Shown here piece by piece: positions 17,337 through 25,987 of a stretch of 64,000 nt of DNA (positions are counted from its first letter, which is position 1; every line of letters begins with the position of its first letter). Made by a program: the position numbers and the translations under genes. The stretch comes from Chitinophagales bacterium. GTDB lineage: Bacteria; Bacteroidota; Bacteroidia; Chitinophagales; Chitinophagaceae. The stretch lies in assembly GCA_015654595.1 (NCBI GenBank), contig JAATGQ010000257.1, positions 1 through 64,000 of the forward strand, given 5' to 3'. Under the pieces are notes generated by a model. The model made no database searches, had not been told where the DNA came from, and saw only the letters and a list, made by a program, of their open reading frames with translations.

Positions 17337-18701
17337 ATGTTACACAGACGACTGCTTGCCGGCTTTCTTTTATGGGCCGCTATTCCTTTTACTTTACATG
17401 CACAGACTTTGGCTGGAAGGCCGCCGATGGGCTGGAACAGCTACAATTGTTTTGGCTCCGCCGTCCATGAGGACGAAGTAAAAGCCAATACGGATTATAT
17501 GGCCGATCGGTTAAAGCAACACGGATGGGAGTATGTCGTCGTTGATTTTTTGTGGGCTTACGATAATCCTCCGGGTAGTCTGATCGGCAATCCCTTTCAG
17601 CAGCGATTATATGATGGTTCTTATATTCCATGGCTGTCGATGGACCAGTGGGGGCGGCTTGTACCGGATCCCAATAAATTCCCGTCTGCATTTGCCGGGA
17701 AGGGATTCAAGCCATTGGCGGACTATGTCCACTCCAGGGGATTGAAATTCGGGATCCATGTGATGCGGGGTATCCCAAGACAGGCTGTTTGGGCCAGGAC
17801 GCCGGTGATGGGGGCTGATGGGATAACGGCGGATCAGATCGCTGACACCAGTTCTACCTGTGAATGGCTGAATCACATGTATGGTTTGGATATGCGTAAG
17901 GCTGGGGCTCAGGCTTATCTGAATTCGCTGCTTCGGCTTTACGCGGACTGGGGCGTCGATTTTATAAAGGTGGATGATATTTCAAGACCTTATCACAAGG
18001 CGGAGGTCGAAGGATATCAAAAGGCGATAGGCAGCTGCGGTAGGCCGATCGTGTTGAGCATTTCTCCGGGGGAGACTCCGTTGGCGGAGGCTGCACATGT
18101 GGAGCAATATGCAAATATGTGGCGGATGGCGGATGATTTCTGGGATGAGTGGAAGGCTATGCTGCGGATGTTTGATTATGCAAAGAGCTGGGAAGGCAGG
18201 GGTGGTCCCGGACATTGGCCGGATTGTGACATGATCCAGATCGGGAAGATCTCAAAGAGGGGACCTGTCGGTCCCCAGCGGTATAGCAGGTTCACCGAAG
18301 CGGAGTCGGTTACGCATATGACATTCTGGAGCTTGTTCCGGTCTCCATTGATGTTGGGTGGCAATCTGCCGGAGAACAGGGACTGGGAAGAGCGTTTGTT
18401 TACGAATGACGAAGTGCTGGAAGCCAATCAGCAGGGGACGGATCCGCGCCAGGCGTACAAACAGGATGGGAAAATGGTTTGGTTTTCTCATGGGGCAAAC
18501 GGCAACGTATTTTATGTAGGCCTTTTTAATATAGGTGACAGCGCGAAGAAGGTGACGATTGATTGGGCGACGCTGGGCATCCGGAGAAAGGCAGCTGTGC
18601 GCGACTGCTGGAAGAAAGCAGACGCGGGTGTATTCAGCCGGTCCTACGGGCAGGTGATCCCCGCACATGGGGCGGCGCTGGTAAAGGTGACGGTCTTGTA
18701 G
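17337..18701 (+). CDS. GH27-family alpha-galactosidase
   Basis: A 454-residue exported glycoside hydrolase. The ATG at 17337 is chosen over a TTG at 17316 because it directly starts a signal peptide (MLHRRLLAGFLLWAAIPFT..., cleaved near HAQ at 21-23) and lies one base after the previous stop. GH27 hallmarks are RPPMGWNSYNCFG (28-40), the nucleophile in FIKVDD (D213) and the acid/base in WRMADDFW (D267). The Gly/Trp-rich barrel end GHWPDCDMIQIG and a C-terminal beta domain follow. The retaining alpha-galactosidase reaction is expected; alpha-N-acetylgalactosaminidase or beta-L-arabinopyranosidase specificity cannot be excluded. Confidence 0.9.
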   Translation: MLHRRLLAGFLLWAAIPFTLHAQTLAGRPPMGWNSYNCFGSAVHEDEVKANTDYMADRLKQHGWEYVVVDFLWAYDNPPGSLIGNPFQQRLYDGSYIPWLSMDQWGRLVPDPNKFPSAFAGKGFKPLADYVHSRGLKFGIHVMRGIPRQAVWARTPVMGADGITADQIADTSSTCEWLNHMYGLDMRKAGAQAYLNSLLRLYADWGVDFIKVDDISRPYHKAEVEGYQKAIGSCGRPIVLSISPGETPLAEAAHVEQYANMWRMADDFWDEWKAMLRMFDYAKSWEGRGGPGHWPDCDMIQIGKISKRGPVGPQRYSRFTEAESVTHMTFWSLFRSPLMLGGNLPENRDWEERLFTNDEVLEANQQGTDPRQAYKQDGKMVWFSHGANGNVFYVGLFNIGDSAKKVTIDWATLGIRRKAAVRDCWKKADAGVFSRSYGQVIPAHGAALVKVTVL

Positions 18702-18742
18702 TGGAAGGGATGCTGCAGAGCGTGCGGTCCGCAGCATATCGA

Positions 18743-19459
18743 TTATAGCGGGCGGATCTTTATATTTCTCCATTCGCTGGAGCCGGGGTGTTGCTGGAGC
18801 GCAATCTTACCTTTGGCAACCTTTGCAAAATCGCTGAAAGCCTTCTTGCTGAACTTGCTACCCGCGACCATCTGATTCCACTGGTCGCTGCCGATCTGGC
18901 CGTCGAAGGTCTGGACGCCGTTCAGCCAGAAGGTCAGATGGCCTTTGTTCTGGACAATACGGACCTGGTTCCATTCCCCGACGGGATGCGGTTTGGAGAC
19001 GCTGGAATCACCGGCAAGGTCATAGAGGCAGCCGGCGAGATGGTTTTGCTTTTTGTTGTCGTCGGCATCTTTATTATCGAGCACCTGCATTTCGGGGCCT
19101 GTCAGATAGGTCGCGCCGTATTTGGGATCTTCCTGGATATCGAAGATGATACCGCTGTTACCGCCTTTTGAAATTTTCCATTCGAGCCGCAGCTCAAAAT
19201 TTTCGTAGCTGTCGTTTGTTACGAGGTCTCCGCCGCCTGCAGCAGGCTGTGTTGGATCGAATACGATCGCGCCGTCTTTTACCTGCCATTTGGAGCCGAC
19301 CGTATCACGGAGATAGGTATGCCATCCTGTTGTTGTCTTTCCATCGAATAACAGCTTCCAGCCTTCACTTCTTTCTTTCTTAGTAAGCGTATTGGGTTTT
19401 TGAGCAAGAGCGGCGGATCCGATAAGGGCGAGCAAGGAATAGACGACTACTTTTTTCAT
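18743..19459 (-). CDS. DUF1080 protein (3-keto-disaccharide hydrolase family)
   Basis: A 238-residue exported protein with a signal peptide (MKKVVVYSLLALIGSAALAQ). The mature part is one DUF1080 beta-sandwich: GWKLLFDGKTTTGWHTY at the start, LRLEWKISKGGNSGI in the middle, and SSEWRNIKIRPL at the end. These are the standard family signatures. Members of this family hydrolyse 3-keto-glycosides formed by Gfo/Idh oxidoreductases, but no such oxidoreductase is nearby. It is convergent with the GH27 gene with 41 bases between them. Confidence 0.9.
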   Translation of the reverse strand: MKKVVVYSLLALIGSAALAQKPNTLTKKERSEGWKLLFDGKTTTGWHTYLRDTVGSKWQVKDGAIVFDPTQPAAGGGDLVTNDSYENFELRLEWKISKGGNSGIIFDIQEDPKYGATYLTGPEMQVLDNKDADDNKKQNHLAGCLYDLAGDSSVSKPHPVGEWNQVRIVQNKGHLTFWLNGVQTFDGQIGSDQWNQMVAGSKFSKKAFSDFAKVAKGKIALQQHPGSSEWRNIKIRPL

Positions 19460-19523
19460 GGCGAAAACTTTTGGAGGGTCTAAGGTAAGAAATTATTAAT
19501 GGCAGTTGTCAGGAGTCTTTTGC

Positions 19524-19530
19524 TAACTTG
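19524..19530 (+). promoter_or_regulatory. Candidate -7 element (TAACTTG)
   Basis: TAACTTG followed by exactly five bases and the ATG at 19536. The DoxX gene on the other strand has the same element with the same spacing. Confidence 0.35.
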
Positions 19531-19535
19531 CGCAC

Positions 19536-20447
19536 ATGCTTCAAAAAAATGCCTTTTTAACAATTCTGCTATTGGCTATAGCTGCTAAAACTTTTTCACA
19601 GCAACCTGTATTGGGAGGACAAACTGGGCCTTTGGCGCAGCGGCTGAAGAAGAGTAAGATCTGGGTGGTGGCGCATCGCGGGGACTGGCGTAACGAACCC
19701 GAGAATTCCGTTCGCGGGTTTCTTTCTGCTGCGGCGATGGGGGTGGATATGGTCGAACTGGATCTGAAGAAAACAAAGGACGGCGAGATCGTCGTCATGC
19801 ACGATGATGCGATCGATCGTACGACCAATGGAAAGGGCAGGGTTTCGGATTATACGCTGCAGGAATTGAAGACTTTTGGATTGCGCAATGGGCTGGGGCG
19901 GGTGACGACTAATCGTATACCCACGCTGCGGGAGGTGATGATCGCGTTGAAAGGGAAAGTGCTGGTGAATCTCGATAAAAGCTTTCCATACTATCACGAA
20001 GCGCTGGCTATCCTGAAAGAGACGGGCACGCTGGAGCAGGCCCTGTTCAAGTCCGAAGCCGGATATGGAGTGTTAAACCAGCAGTATCCCTTGTTAAAGG
20101 ATAGCATTGTTTATATGGCGGTCGTTGACCTGGACAAGGCGGGTGCAAAAGATACCATTGACGGTTATCTGCAAAAGATGAAGGTCTTTGCTTTTGAGCT
20201 AAACTTCAAAACAGACAGCTCCCGTGTACTGACCGACAATACATTTATCCGGCAGACCGGCGCCCGGGTCTGGATGAATTCGTTGTGGGCCTCATTGAAT
20301 GGAGGGCATGAAGACGATAAAGCCGTGGAAGAGGGCGATATCGCCGATAGCTGGGGCTGGTTGATCGACCACGGCGCCACCGTGCTCCAGACGGACAGAC
20401 CCGTTGCGCTCCTTAGTTATCTGCGGTCTAAGAAGCTGCACGAGTAG
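19536..20447 (+). CDS. Glycerophosphodiester phosphodiesterase (GDPD) family protein
   Basis: A 303-residue exported enzyme of the GDPD TIM-barrel family, which splits glycerophosphodiesters to glycerol 3-phosphate and an alcohol. A signal peptide covers residues 1-22. Core motifs are VVAHRGD (first catalytic His), ENSVRGF, VDMVELDLKKTKDG (metal-binding E-x-D), VVMHDD (second catalytic His) and DRTTNGKG. The C-terminal part keeps the ...VLQTDRP end. Its last 20 bases overlap the end of the convergent DoxX gene. Confidence 0.92.
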   Translation: MLQKNAFLTILLLAIAAKTFSQQPVLGGQTGPLAQRLKKSKIWVVAHRGDWRNEPENSVRGFLSAAAMGVDMVELDLKKTKDGEIVVMHDDAIDRTTNGKGRVSDYTLQELKTFGLRNGLGRVTTNRIPTLREVMIALKGKVLVNLDKSFPYYHEALAILKETGTLEQALFKSEAGYGVLNQQYPLLKDSIVYMAVVDLDKAGAKDTIDGYLQKMKVFAFELNFKTDSSRVLTDNTFIRQTGARVWMNSLWASLNGGHEDDKAVEEGDIADSWGWLIDHGATVLQTDRPVALLSYLRSKKLHE

Positions 20448-20823
20448 ACGGGGCCGGATTCTGATCGGCAAGGATAACCAGCATCGCCATATAGCCTGCG
20501 TGGATCAGCAATGGTGTGAGCCCGTCGAAGTTTTCGATCGTCGTATTTCCAAAAATAAAGATAGCCATCAGCGTCAGCATGGCGTAAAGGGCGGGGCGTG
20601 TGAAGAGGCCAAGGAGCAGCAGCAGACCCGTGATGAATTCCACAAATGGGACAAGATAATTAAAGCCCAGGATCAGTTCGTGAGGAATCCAGGAGGCGCT
20701 CATTTTTGCGGCCAGTCCATTGGCAAAAACCGATAATTTTGGGAGACGCACCAGACCGTGCCCGAGCATGGAAAGCGCGATAGGCAGGCGAAGAAAGAAA
20801 TAGCTGTAGGTAGAAAGTTTCAT
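20428..20823 (-). CDS. DoxX-family membrane protein
   Basis: A 131-residue inner membrane protein with four predicted hydrophobic segments (about residues 8-24, 49-70, 75-93 and 104-121). It carries the family features LRLPIALSMLGHG and the charged FVEFITGLLLLLGLFTR region. DoxX-like proteins are linked to respiratory or redox functions, but the role here is unknown. Its 3' end overlaps the convergent GDPD gene by 20 bases, so the two mRNAs are complementary there. Confidence 0.85.
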   Translation of the reverse strand: MKLSTYSYFFLRLPIALSMLGHGLVRLPKLSVFANGLAAKMSASWIPHELILGFNYLVPFVEFITGLLLLLGLFTRPALYAMLTLMAIFIFGNTTIENFDGLTPLLIHAGYMAMLVILADQNPAPSTRAAS

Positions 20824-20828
20824 GGGAT

Positions 20829-20835
20829 CAAGTTA
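20829..20835 (-). promoter_or_regulatory. Candidate -7 element (TAACTTG)
   Basis: Minus-strand TAACTTG, then five bases, then the ATG at 20823. This is identical in sequence and spacing to the element in front of the GDPD gene. Confidence 0.35.
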
Positions 20836-20868
20836 CGGATTTTGGAGGATCCGTCCATCGGAGTCAGG

Positions 20869-21417
20869 CTACTTTGCTGCCCACAGAGGCCTTGCTCTCA
20901 ACACTTTTTTATGAATGGGGCAATCAGCAGTATGAGCGCCGGGCAGCATCCCGATGCTCATCAGGAATTCGTTTACGATCTCGCCGCCGGTGAATCGGAA
21001 GGTCTTCTTAAACAGTTTGATCCATTCCGCCTTCGAGCTGGGGTGATGCGACGCGAGCCATTTTTCAAAGGATCCATATTCCTTTTGAAGGGTAAGGATC
21101 GTTTTGGCGTTCTCGATGGCGGCGTTGATCTTGAGTTTATTGCGGATGATGCCGGCGTCGGCCAGCAGTCTTTCCCTGTCCTTTTCGGTATAAGCGGCTA
21201 CCTTTTTGATATTAAAGTTGTCGTACGCCTTTCTGAACGTTTCCTGCTTTTTTAGAATGGTTTCCCAGCTTAGCCCTGCCTGGTTGATCTCCAATATGAG
21301 ACGGCAGAAGAGTTCGTTGTCGTCATGGATGGGAAAACCGTATTGGAGGTCGTGATAGGCTTTGTGAAGCGCCTGTTTTTCTTCAGACATGAGTGGAATG
21401 ACGCTGCAATATGACAT
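20869..21417 (-). CDS. tag: DNA-3-methyladenine glycosylase I
   Basis: A 182-residue cytoplasmic base-excision repair enzyme that removes 3-methyladenine from alkylated DNA. The start at 21417 is supported by C4, the first zinc ligand expected in this family. H22 (in YHDLQYG) and the C-terminal H162-x3-C166 pair complete the zinc site. The base-recognition Glu lies in EINQAGLSW, and LLADAGIIRNKLKINAAIENA matches the helix-hairpin-helix region. An ATG at 21390 is a possible alternative start but would lose C4. Stand-alone, divergent from bioA. Confidence 0.92.
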   Translation of the reverse strand: MSYCSVIPLMSEEKQALHKAYHDLQYGFPIHDDNELFCRLILEINQAGLSWETILKKQETFRKAYDNFNIKKVAAYTEKDRERLLADAGIIRNKLKINAAIENAKTILTLQKEYGSFEKWLASHHPSSKAEWIKLFKKTFRFTGGEIVNEFLMSIGMLPGAHTADCPIHKKVLRARPLWAAK

Positions 21418-21472
21418 GAAACATGAATTGAATTTGGAGACATGGGGTTCGGGAGTGAAGTTACAACTTTGT

Positions 21473-21480
21473 TATCTTTG
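21473..21480 (+). promoter_or_regulatory. bioA promoter -7 element (TATCTTTG)
   Basis: TATCTTTG is a full match to the TAnnTTTG consensus and ends eight bases before the bioA ATG. The -33 element is not clear (TTCG at 21449-21452 is the nearest by spacing). Transcription would begin at or next to the start codon. Confidence 0.45.
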
Positions 21481-21488
21481 TCGGTATT

Positions 21489-22745
21489 ATGCAGTCAATA
21501 TTGTGGTATCCTTATACGCAGATGAAATTGGTTGGGCATCTTCCAAAGATGGTAGCAGGGGATGGGGTAATGATGCATCTGGAAGATGGCCGCTCGCTGA
21601 TCGATGGTATCTCTTCCTGGTGGTCCGTTATACATGGTTATAATCATCCTGCTTTAAATGCAGCCCTGACGGAGCAGGCGGGTAAATTTTCGCATGTGAT
21701 GCTGGGAGGCATGACGCATGGACCGGCTCTTGATCTGGCGGCGGCTTTGGTCCGGATTACGCCGGAGGGACTGAATCATGTGTTTTTTTCGGACAGCGGA
21801 TCGGTGGGCGTCGAGGTAGCCCTGAAGATGGCGATCCAGTACTGGAAGAATAAGGGTGTTTCGGGAAAGAACCGGATGGTATCCTTGAAGAATGGCTATC
21901 ATGGCGACACCTTCAAAGCGATGGAGGTCAGTGATGATTCCGATTTCACCCGCTCTTTTTCCGATGTCCTGCATCGCGGTTTTTTCCTGCAGATACCGGA
22001 GGGTGGTTTTGACGCTTCTGCAGAAATAGTGCAGCCGGCAATTGATCGTCTGCAGGAACTGCTGGCGGAACATCACCAGCAGATCGCGGCTTTTATCGTC
22101 GAACCGATCGTACAGTGTGCCGGCGGGTTCCGGATCTATTCGCCTTTGTATCTGCAGGCGGCGCGGTCGCTTTGTTCGAAATATAACGTTCTGCTTGTTT
22201 TTGATGAGGTCGCGACGGGGTTTGGGAGGACAGGCAGATTGTTTGCCGCGGAACACGCGGCTGTCGTACCGGACATCATGATCCTTGGAAAAGCGTTGAC
22301 AGCCGGGTATATGGGACATGCGGCGACGCTTGCCACGACGGAGGTGTACAATAGTTTTCTGGGAGACGGGTATGAGAAGGCCCTGATGCATGGGCCGACG
22401 TTTATGGGGAATGCGCTGGCTTGCCAGATCGCCTTGCGAAGTATCCGGCTGATAGAAGAGGATCATTACCTGGAGAAAGTGCAGCGGATCAACGAGGTGA
22501 TCCGGGACCAATTTGCTGAAATCCGGGGAGAATGGGTAGTCGAAAAGCGTGTGATAGGAGCGATCGGGGCGATAGAACTGGCCGATGCTTCGTTGCTGAA
22601 TGGCTTCAAGGTCAGCGCGATGGAAGCGGGAGTCTGGCTGCGCCCGATTGGGAACGTTTTGTATCTAATGCCTCCCTATATCATCGATGAACGCCAGCTT
22701 CTGGCGATACTTTCGGTCATGAAAAAATGGATAATGGGAAGATGA
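21489..22745 (+). CDS. bioA: Adenosylmethionine-8-amino-7-oxononanoate aminotransferase
   Basis: BioA transfers an amino group from S-adenosylmethionine to KAPA to make DAPA, the antepenultimate step of biotin synthesis, with PLP as cofactor in the cytoplasm. The 418-residue length is normal. Signatures are WYPYTQM near the N-terminus, DGISSWW (substrate site), FSDSGSVGVEVALKMA, LVFDEVATGFGRTG (D239 binds the PLP nitrogen) and the Schiff-base Lys in ILGKALTAGYMG (K268). No other bio genes are adjacent, so biotin genes are not in one operon here. Confidence 0.95.
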   Translation: MQSILWYPYTQMKLVGHLPKMVAGDGVMMHLEDGRSLIDGISSWWSVIHGYNHPALNAALTEQAGKFSHVMLGGMTHGPALDLAAALVRITPEGLNHVFFSDSGSVGVEVALKMAIQYWKNKGVSGKNRMVSLKNGYHGDTFKAMEVSDDSDFTRSFSDVLHRGFFLQIPEGGFDASAEIVQPAIDRLQELLAEHHQQIAAFIVEPIVQCAGGFRIYSPLYLQAARSLCSKYNVLLVFDEVATGFGRTGRLFAAEHAAVVPDIMILGKALTAGYMGHAATLATTEVYNSFLGDGYEKALMHGPTFMGNALACQIALRSIRLIEEDHYLEKVQRINEVIRDQFAEIRGEWVVEKRVIGAIGAIELADASLLNGFKVSAMEAGVWLRPIGNVLYLMPPYIIDERQLLAILSVMKKWIMGR

Positions 22746-22786
22746 TGGTTAATGCCTTGCTCTTGACGTAGTAGGATTAAAAAGAC

Positions 22787-24145
22787 ATGCTTCGGATGAA
22801 GAACTGCTGGACGAAATTATTGTCGGCTGGCACACTGAAAATGGAGCAGAAAGAGCAAAGGTTAGGCGTAACCAAGGGTATTAATCTGTTGAGTCTGCTG
22901 CTTATTTTTCTCAATGTTGTCGCCGCGTTGGCGTTTGCCCCGATAACCGGGGGCGTTTGGGTCTGCCGGGTTGGGCTGGGGGAAGCGCTTGCATTATCGA
23001 TCGTTATATTGCTGAATTACCTTGACTATCATCAATTAGCTAAGTCCTTTTTTTATATTGTCCTCAATGCGGGGATGTTTTTTTTCAGTGCGGTACTCGG
23101 ACCCGCGGGTGAAGCGCAGCTGATGGTTGTGTTTATTATAGGCGTTATCTTTTTTGCGTTCGGGCACCCGGTCATAAGAGTTTTATGTGTCTTGGGTACT
23201 TTGACCGCATCGGGTATCGTGGAATGGAACTTTAAAGTTCATTTTATACAACCAATCCTACTGGATATGGGTATCTCAGATCTCATGCGGTGGTCTGCTT
23301 ATCCTGTTATTGTGGCATTGGTAGCGGTATTATTCTGTTTGTTTTCCTGGAATCACAACCGGATCCTTACCGATCAGCAGGTTTACTCCTCCTTTATCCA
23401 GGAATCGCTGGAACAACAACTCAATAACAATGTCAGGAAAAACAGTTTTATCCGGACTGCTTATCACGAGATAAGGAGCCAGTTCAAGGGAATAAAGATG
23501 ATGATCATGGTCATGGACAGGATGAAGGAAGTGAAAGCGATTCCGGAGATGGCGAGGGTGTTAAGGGATGCCAATGCGGCAAGCGATAATGTCGAGGGCG
23601 TGATGAACAATATATTGGAATGGTCCAGATATGAAGCTGGCGTTGCGGAGAAGGTTTGTTACGAGCCGGTAGATGCGTCAGTTTTTTTTGAAACGTTGGC
23701 CGGGATCGCCCGTTATGATGCCAATGAAAAAGACGTAAAGATCTATTATGACGCTATTGGAGACTTCGGCGATTATGTGCTGGTGGACAAAGTCAAGATT
23801 ACCCAGATCGTCACCAATCTGCTTAGTAATGCGATCAAATTTTCAAAACCCGGCGGATCCATTTTTCTTTTACTGGAAAGATTCCCTCATTGCTGGAAGA
23901 TAGTGGTGAAAGACGAGGGAAAGGGGATAGCGCCGGACAGGCTCCAGAAGATCTTCAACCCTTTTGAGACGGAGGTCTGTAAAGAAAATGTGGAGGGGAT
24001 GGGGTTGGGGCTTACGGTTTGTGAGCGGCTGGTGACGTTGTTGCACGGATCGATCGAGGTTGCCAGTCAGTTGGGGGTTGGCAGCAGGTTTACGGTTATC
24101 CTACCGGTTAGTTTTAGTTATGCAGAGGAATATTCTTATAGCTGA
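22787..24145 (+). CDS. Membrane-bound sensor histidine kinase
   Basis: A 452-residue kinase. The N-terminal ~190 residues hold about five or six hydrophobic helices with no large periplasmic loop, so the signal is probably sensed within the membrane. The H-box is AYHEIRSQF, with the usual HE but without the Pro that normally follows. The N-box is NLLSNAIKF, and the ATP-lid region has DEGKGIAP and GMGLGLTVC. An ATG 54 bases downstream (MEQKEQR) is an alternative start. The response regulator gene begins inside its last 26 bases, so the two form a coupled pair. Confidence 0.9.
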   Translation: MLRMKNCWTKLLSAGTLKMEQKEQRLGVTKGINLLSLLLIFLNVVAALAFAPITGGVWVCRVGLGEALALSIVILLNYLDYHQLAKSFFYIVLNAGMFFFSAVLGPAGEAQLMVVFIIGVIFFAFGHPVIRVLCVLGTLTASGIVEWNFKVHFIQPILLDMGISDLMRWSAYPVIVALVAVLFCLFSWNHNRILTDQQVYSSFIQESLEQQLNNNVRKNSFIRTAYHEIRSQFKGIKMMIMVMDRMKEVKAIPEMARVLRDANAASDNVEGVMNNILEWSRYEAGVAEKVCYEPVDASVFFETLAGIARYDANEKDVKIYYDAIGDFGDYVLVDKVKITQIVTNLLSNAIKFSKPGGSIFLLLERFPHCWKIVVKDEGKGIAPDRLQKIFNPFETEVCKENVEGMGLGLTVCERLVTLLHGSIEVASQLGVGSRFTVILPVSFSYAEEYSYS

Positions 24146-24725
24146 CGATCACACGATCATCAGGAGTGGTCTGATGATGATGGTACGGACTACATTGGGT
24201 TATCCCAATGCAAAGGCGGTTGCTTCCTGTGCGCAGATCATGGAAGAGCTGAGCGGGACCAGGTATACGCATTGTATCCTGGATATCACGTTGCCGGATG
24301 GATTAGTTTTATCCTTGCTGCCGGTCATCCGCCGCCTGTATCCTGGGATCAGGGTGGCGATATTTTCGATGCAGCCGCAAGAGATCTACCAACAGGCTGT
24401 CCGGCATCATGGGGTCGAATATTATATCTCCAAAAGCGCCAGTGACGAGGAATCCTTGTCTTTGCTATCGAAATTTTTAAACAACGAAACTTTAAAGTGC
24501 GCGGCTACAAGCGAGCCGCCAAAGAGTCCTTTTTCCCGGCTGTCTGGAAGAGAGCTGCAGGTACTCCACTATACATTACAAGGCTTGCGGCCAGCGGATA
24601 TTTGCAATGTGATGAATAAGTGCAAGCAGACGATTGCCACCTACCGGTCACGTATCTATGAAAAGACCGGAGCGACGAATGACAGGCAGTTGGTAGAGAT
24701 GGCGATGGCGCACGGTTTTAGTTGA
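24120..24725 (+). CDS. NarL/FixJ-type response regulator
   Basis: A 201-residue DNA-binding regulator. ATG 24120 is chosen because it starts directly at the receiver domain (MQRNILIADDH), overlapping the kinase gene by 26 bases. The receiver has the acidic pocket DD (9-10) and phospho-acceptor D55 (ILDITLPDG), with the Lys in YYISKSA. A C-terminal LuxR-type helix-turn-helix follows (LSGRELQVLHYTLQGLRPADIC, shortened). It is the evident partner of the upstream kinase. Targets cannot be read from the sequence. Confidence 0.92.
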   Translation: MQRNILIADDHTIIRSGLMMMVRTTLGYPNAKAVASCAQIMEELSGTRYTHCILDITLPDGLVLSLLPVIRRLYPGIRVAIFSMQPQEIYQQAVRHHGVEYYISKSASDEESLSLLSKFLNNETLKCAATSEPPKSPFSRLSGRELQVLHYTLQGLRPADICNVMNKCKQTIATYRSRIYEKTGATNDRQLVEMAMAHGFS

Positions 24726-24839
24726 AATGACGTCCAAAAAAATGAAATTGTAGGACAAATACTACACCAGGATATCAGACGAATAAGTATTTTGCACATA
24801 GGATAAGGTTTAATGGTTATTGGTATTTGATTAGTACAT

Positions 24840-24874
24840 CCCCGCATTGTTCTCATTGCGGGGATCTTTTTTTT
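24840..24874 (+). terminator. Rho-independent terminator after the kinase/regulator operon
   Basis: The stem CCCCGCA/TGCGGGG (24840-24846 with 24857-24863) is followed by ATC and nine T residues. It lies about 115 bases after the response regulator stop. Confidence 0.85.
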
Positions 24875-24914
24875 ACAGGCTATTGATTGATAACATAGTC
24901 ATATATACGAAAAG

Positions 24915-24942
24915 AGAAGCCCCCTGCAGGGGGCTTCTGCAT
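24915..24942 (-). terminator. Terminator at the end of the polysaccharide utilisation operon
   Basis: A perfect 10-bp palindromic stem (agaagccccc / gggggcttct) with a TGCA loop, 20 bases beyond the last lipoprotein gene. On the minus strand the tail is CTCTTTTCG. It can probably act in both directions. Confidence 0.75.
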
Positions 24943-24957
24943 TGGACGGATCATAAT

Positions 24958-25965
24958 TTACTGGACGACATTCAGTTCGCCGATGCCGGTCCGGCTTCCG
25001 CTGACCCATGTCAGGATATCGAAGCGGAAGTATTGCATAGTTACAGGAGCCAGGAAATTGATCCCTTTGAAGTCGGGAGCCGCGGCGCTTGTGCCGGAGG
25101 CAGGGGCCGTTCCTTTCCAGACACCCTGTACTGTCCAGCTGATGCTGTCGGTACTGGTCGACACGCGGATCGAGGTGGGATTGTCGCCGGTGCTGACATA
25201 GTCAGGAGTTAGTTGGAAGCCCTTTATGGTTTGCTGGCTTTTCATATTGACGATAACGTATTTGGCAGCGGTACTGCTGTTGCTCGACCGCCAGGCGGTG
25301 CTGTTGCTGCCATCTGTCATCGAAGTCGCTGGACTGCCGTTGGTAGTGTTGCTCACGGTCACGTTCCAGCCTGTCCTTGTCATCAGTGTCCCCGACAGCG
25401 GCGTCTGAACGGTGTCTACATTTGTAAATACATGGGGAATGTAAACATAGGCGGTTGCCCTGTTTGTGCTGATGGACACCCCTTTGTCCTTTCCGTTGAT
25501 CTTTTCGATGGAAAGAGGAAGCACATAGCCATTGGTATCGGTCAGTAACATCGGGTCGGTGAGGGTGATGGTGATAGGATCTGATGCCATTGAGCCGGCG
25601 GCGATGGAGTGCTGGTTGGCGTCGATCTTATAGGTGTCGGATGGAAGCAGCCTGCATTTTTTGCCGGCGGACTGGTTAAAGGCCGCGACGGATGAAGAGT
25701 CGGGATAGATAAACACGTCTGTGGCGGCGGCCATCTGGCGGGTGGCATAGGCGCGTGCCTGGAAACTGGTATTGCCCCAGACGGATACAGGGGTAAGGGT
25801 CAGTGCTGCGTTGATCGCGTTGTGAGCGTCTCCGAAGTCCCCCTGCATATAGACGAGAAGATCTTTTGAGTCAAGGCCATTGCTCTTATGACAGGACGCG
25901 AAGGAAATGAAGAGGCCGGACAGCAGCAGGATATAGATGCTGGCGGGCCGTATATACTTGTGCAT
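24958..25965 (-). CDS. DUF1735 / F5-8-type-C (discoidin-like) surface lipoprotein
   Basis: A 335-residue lipoprotein, last gene of the PUL. Its lipobox is SFASC (C25). Residues ~40-180 look like the DUF1735 domain found at the front of surface glycan-binding proteins and GH18 enzymes of N-glycan loci. Residues ~195-335 look like a discoidin/F5-8C carbohydrate-binding sandwich (GSNSTAWRSS, YVIVNMKSQQTIKGF, then YFRFDI). No catalytic residues were recognised. It most likely helps capture glycans at the cell surface for the GH18 enzyme and SusCD. It lies 22 bases after the preceding gene. Confidence 0.82.
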   Translation of the reverse strand: MHKYIRPASIYILLLSGLFISFASCHKSNGLDSKDLLVYMQGDFGDAHNAINAALTLTPVSVWGNTSFQARAYATRQMAAATDVFIYPDSSSVAAFNQSAGKKCRLLPSDTYKIDANQHSIAAGSMASDPITITLTDPMLLTDTNGYVLPLSIEKINGKDKGVSISTNRATAYVYIPHVFTNVDTVQTPLSGTLMTRTGWNVTVSNTTNGSPATSMTDGSNSTAWRSSNSSTAAKYVIVNMKSQQTIKGFQLTPDYVSTGDNPTSIRVSTSTDSISWTVQGVWKGTAPASGTSAAAPDFKGINFLAPVTMQYFRFDILTWVSGSRTGIGELNVVQ

Positions 25966-25987
25966 AGATTAGAGTTTTGTGAGTGAA

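Noticed and set aside
18710-18737. Terminator between GH27 and DUF1080 genes
   Set aside because: There is an imperfect inverted repeat (atgctgc/gcagcat), but no T-run on either strand and a long loop; support too weak.
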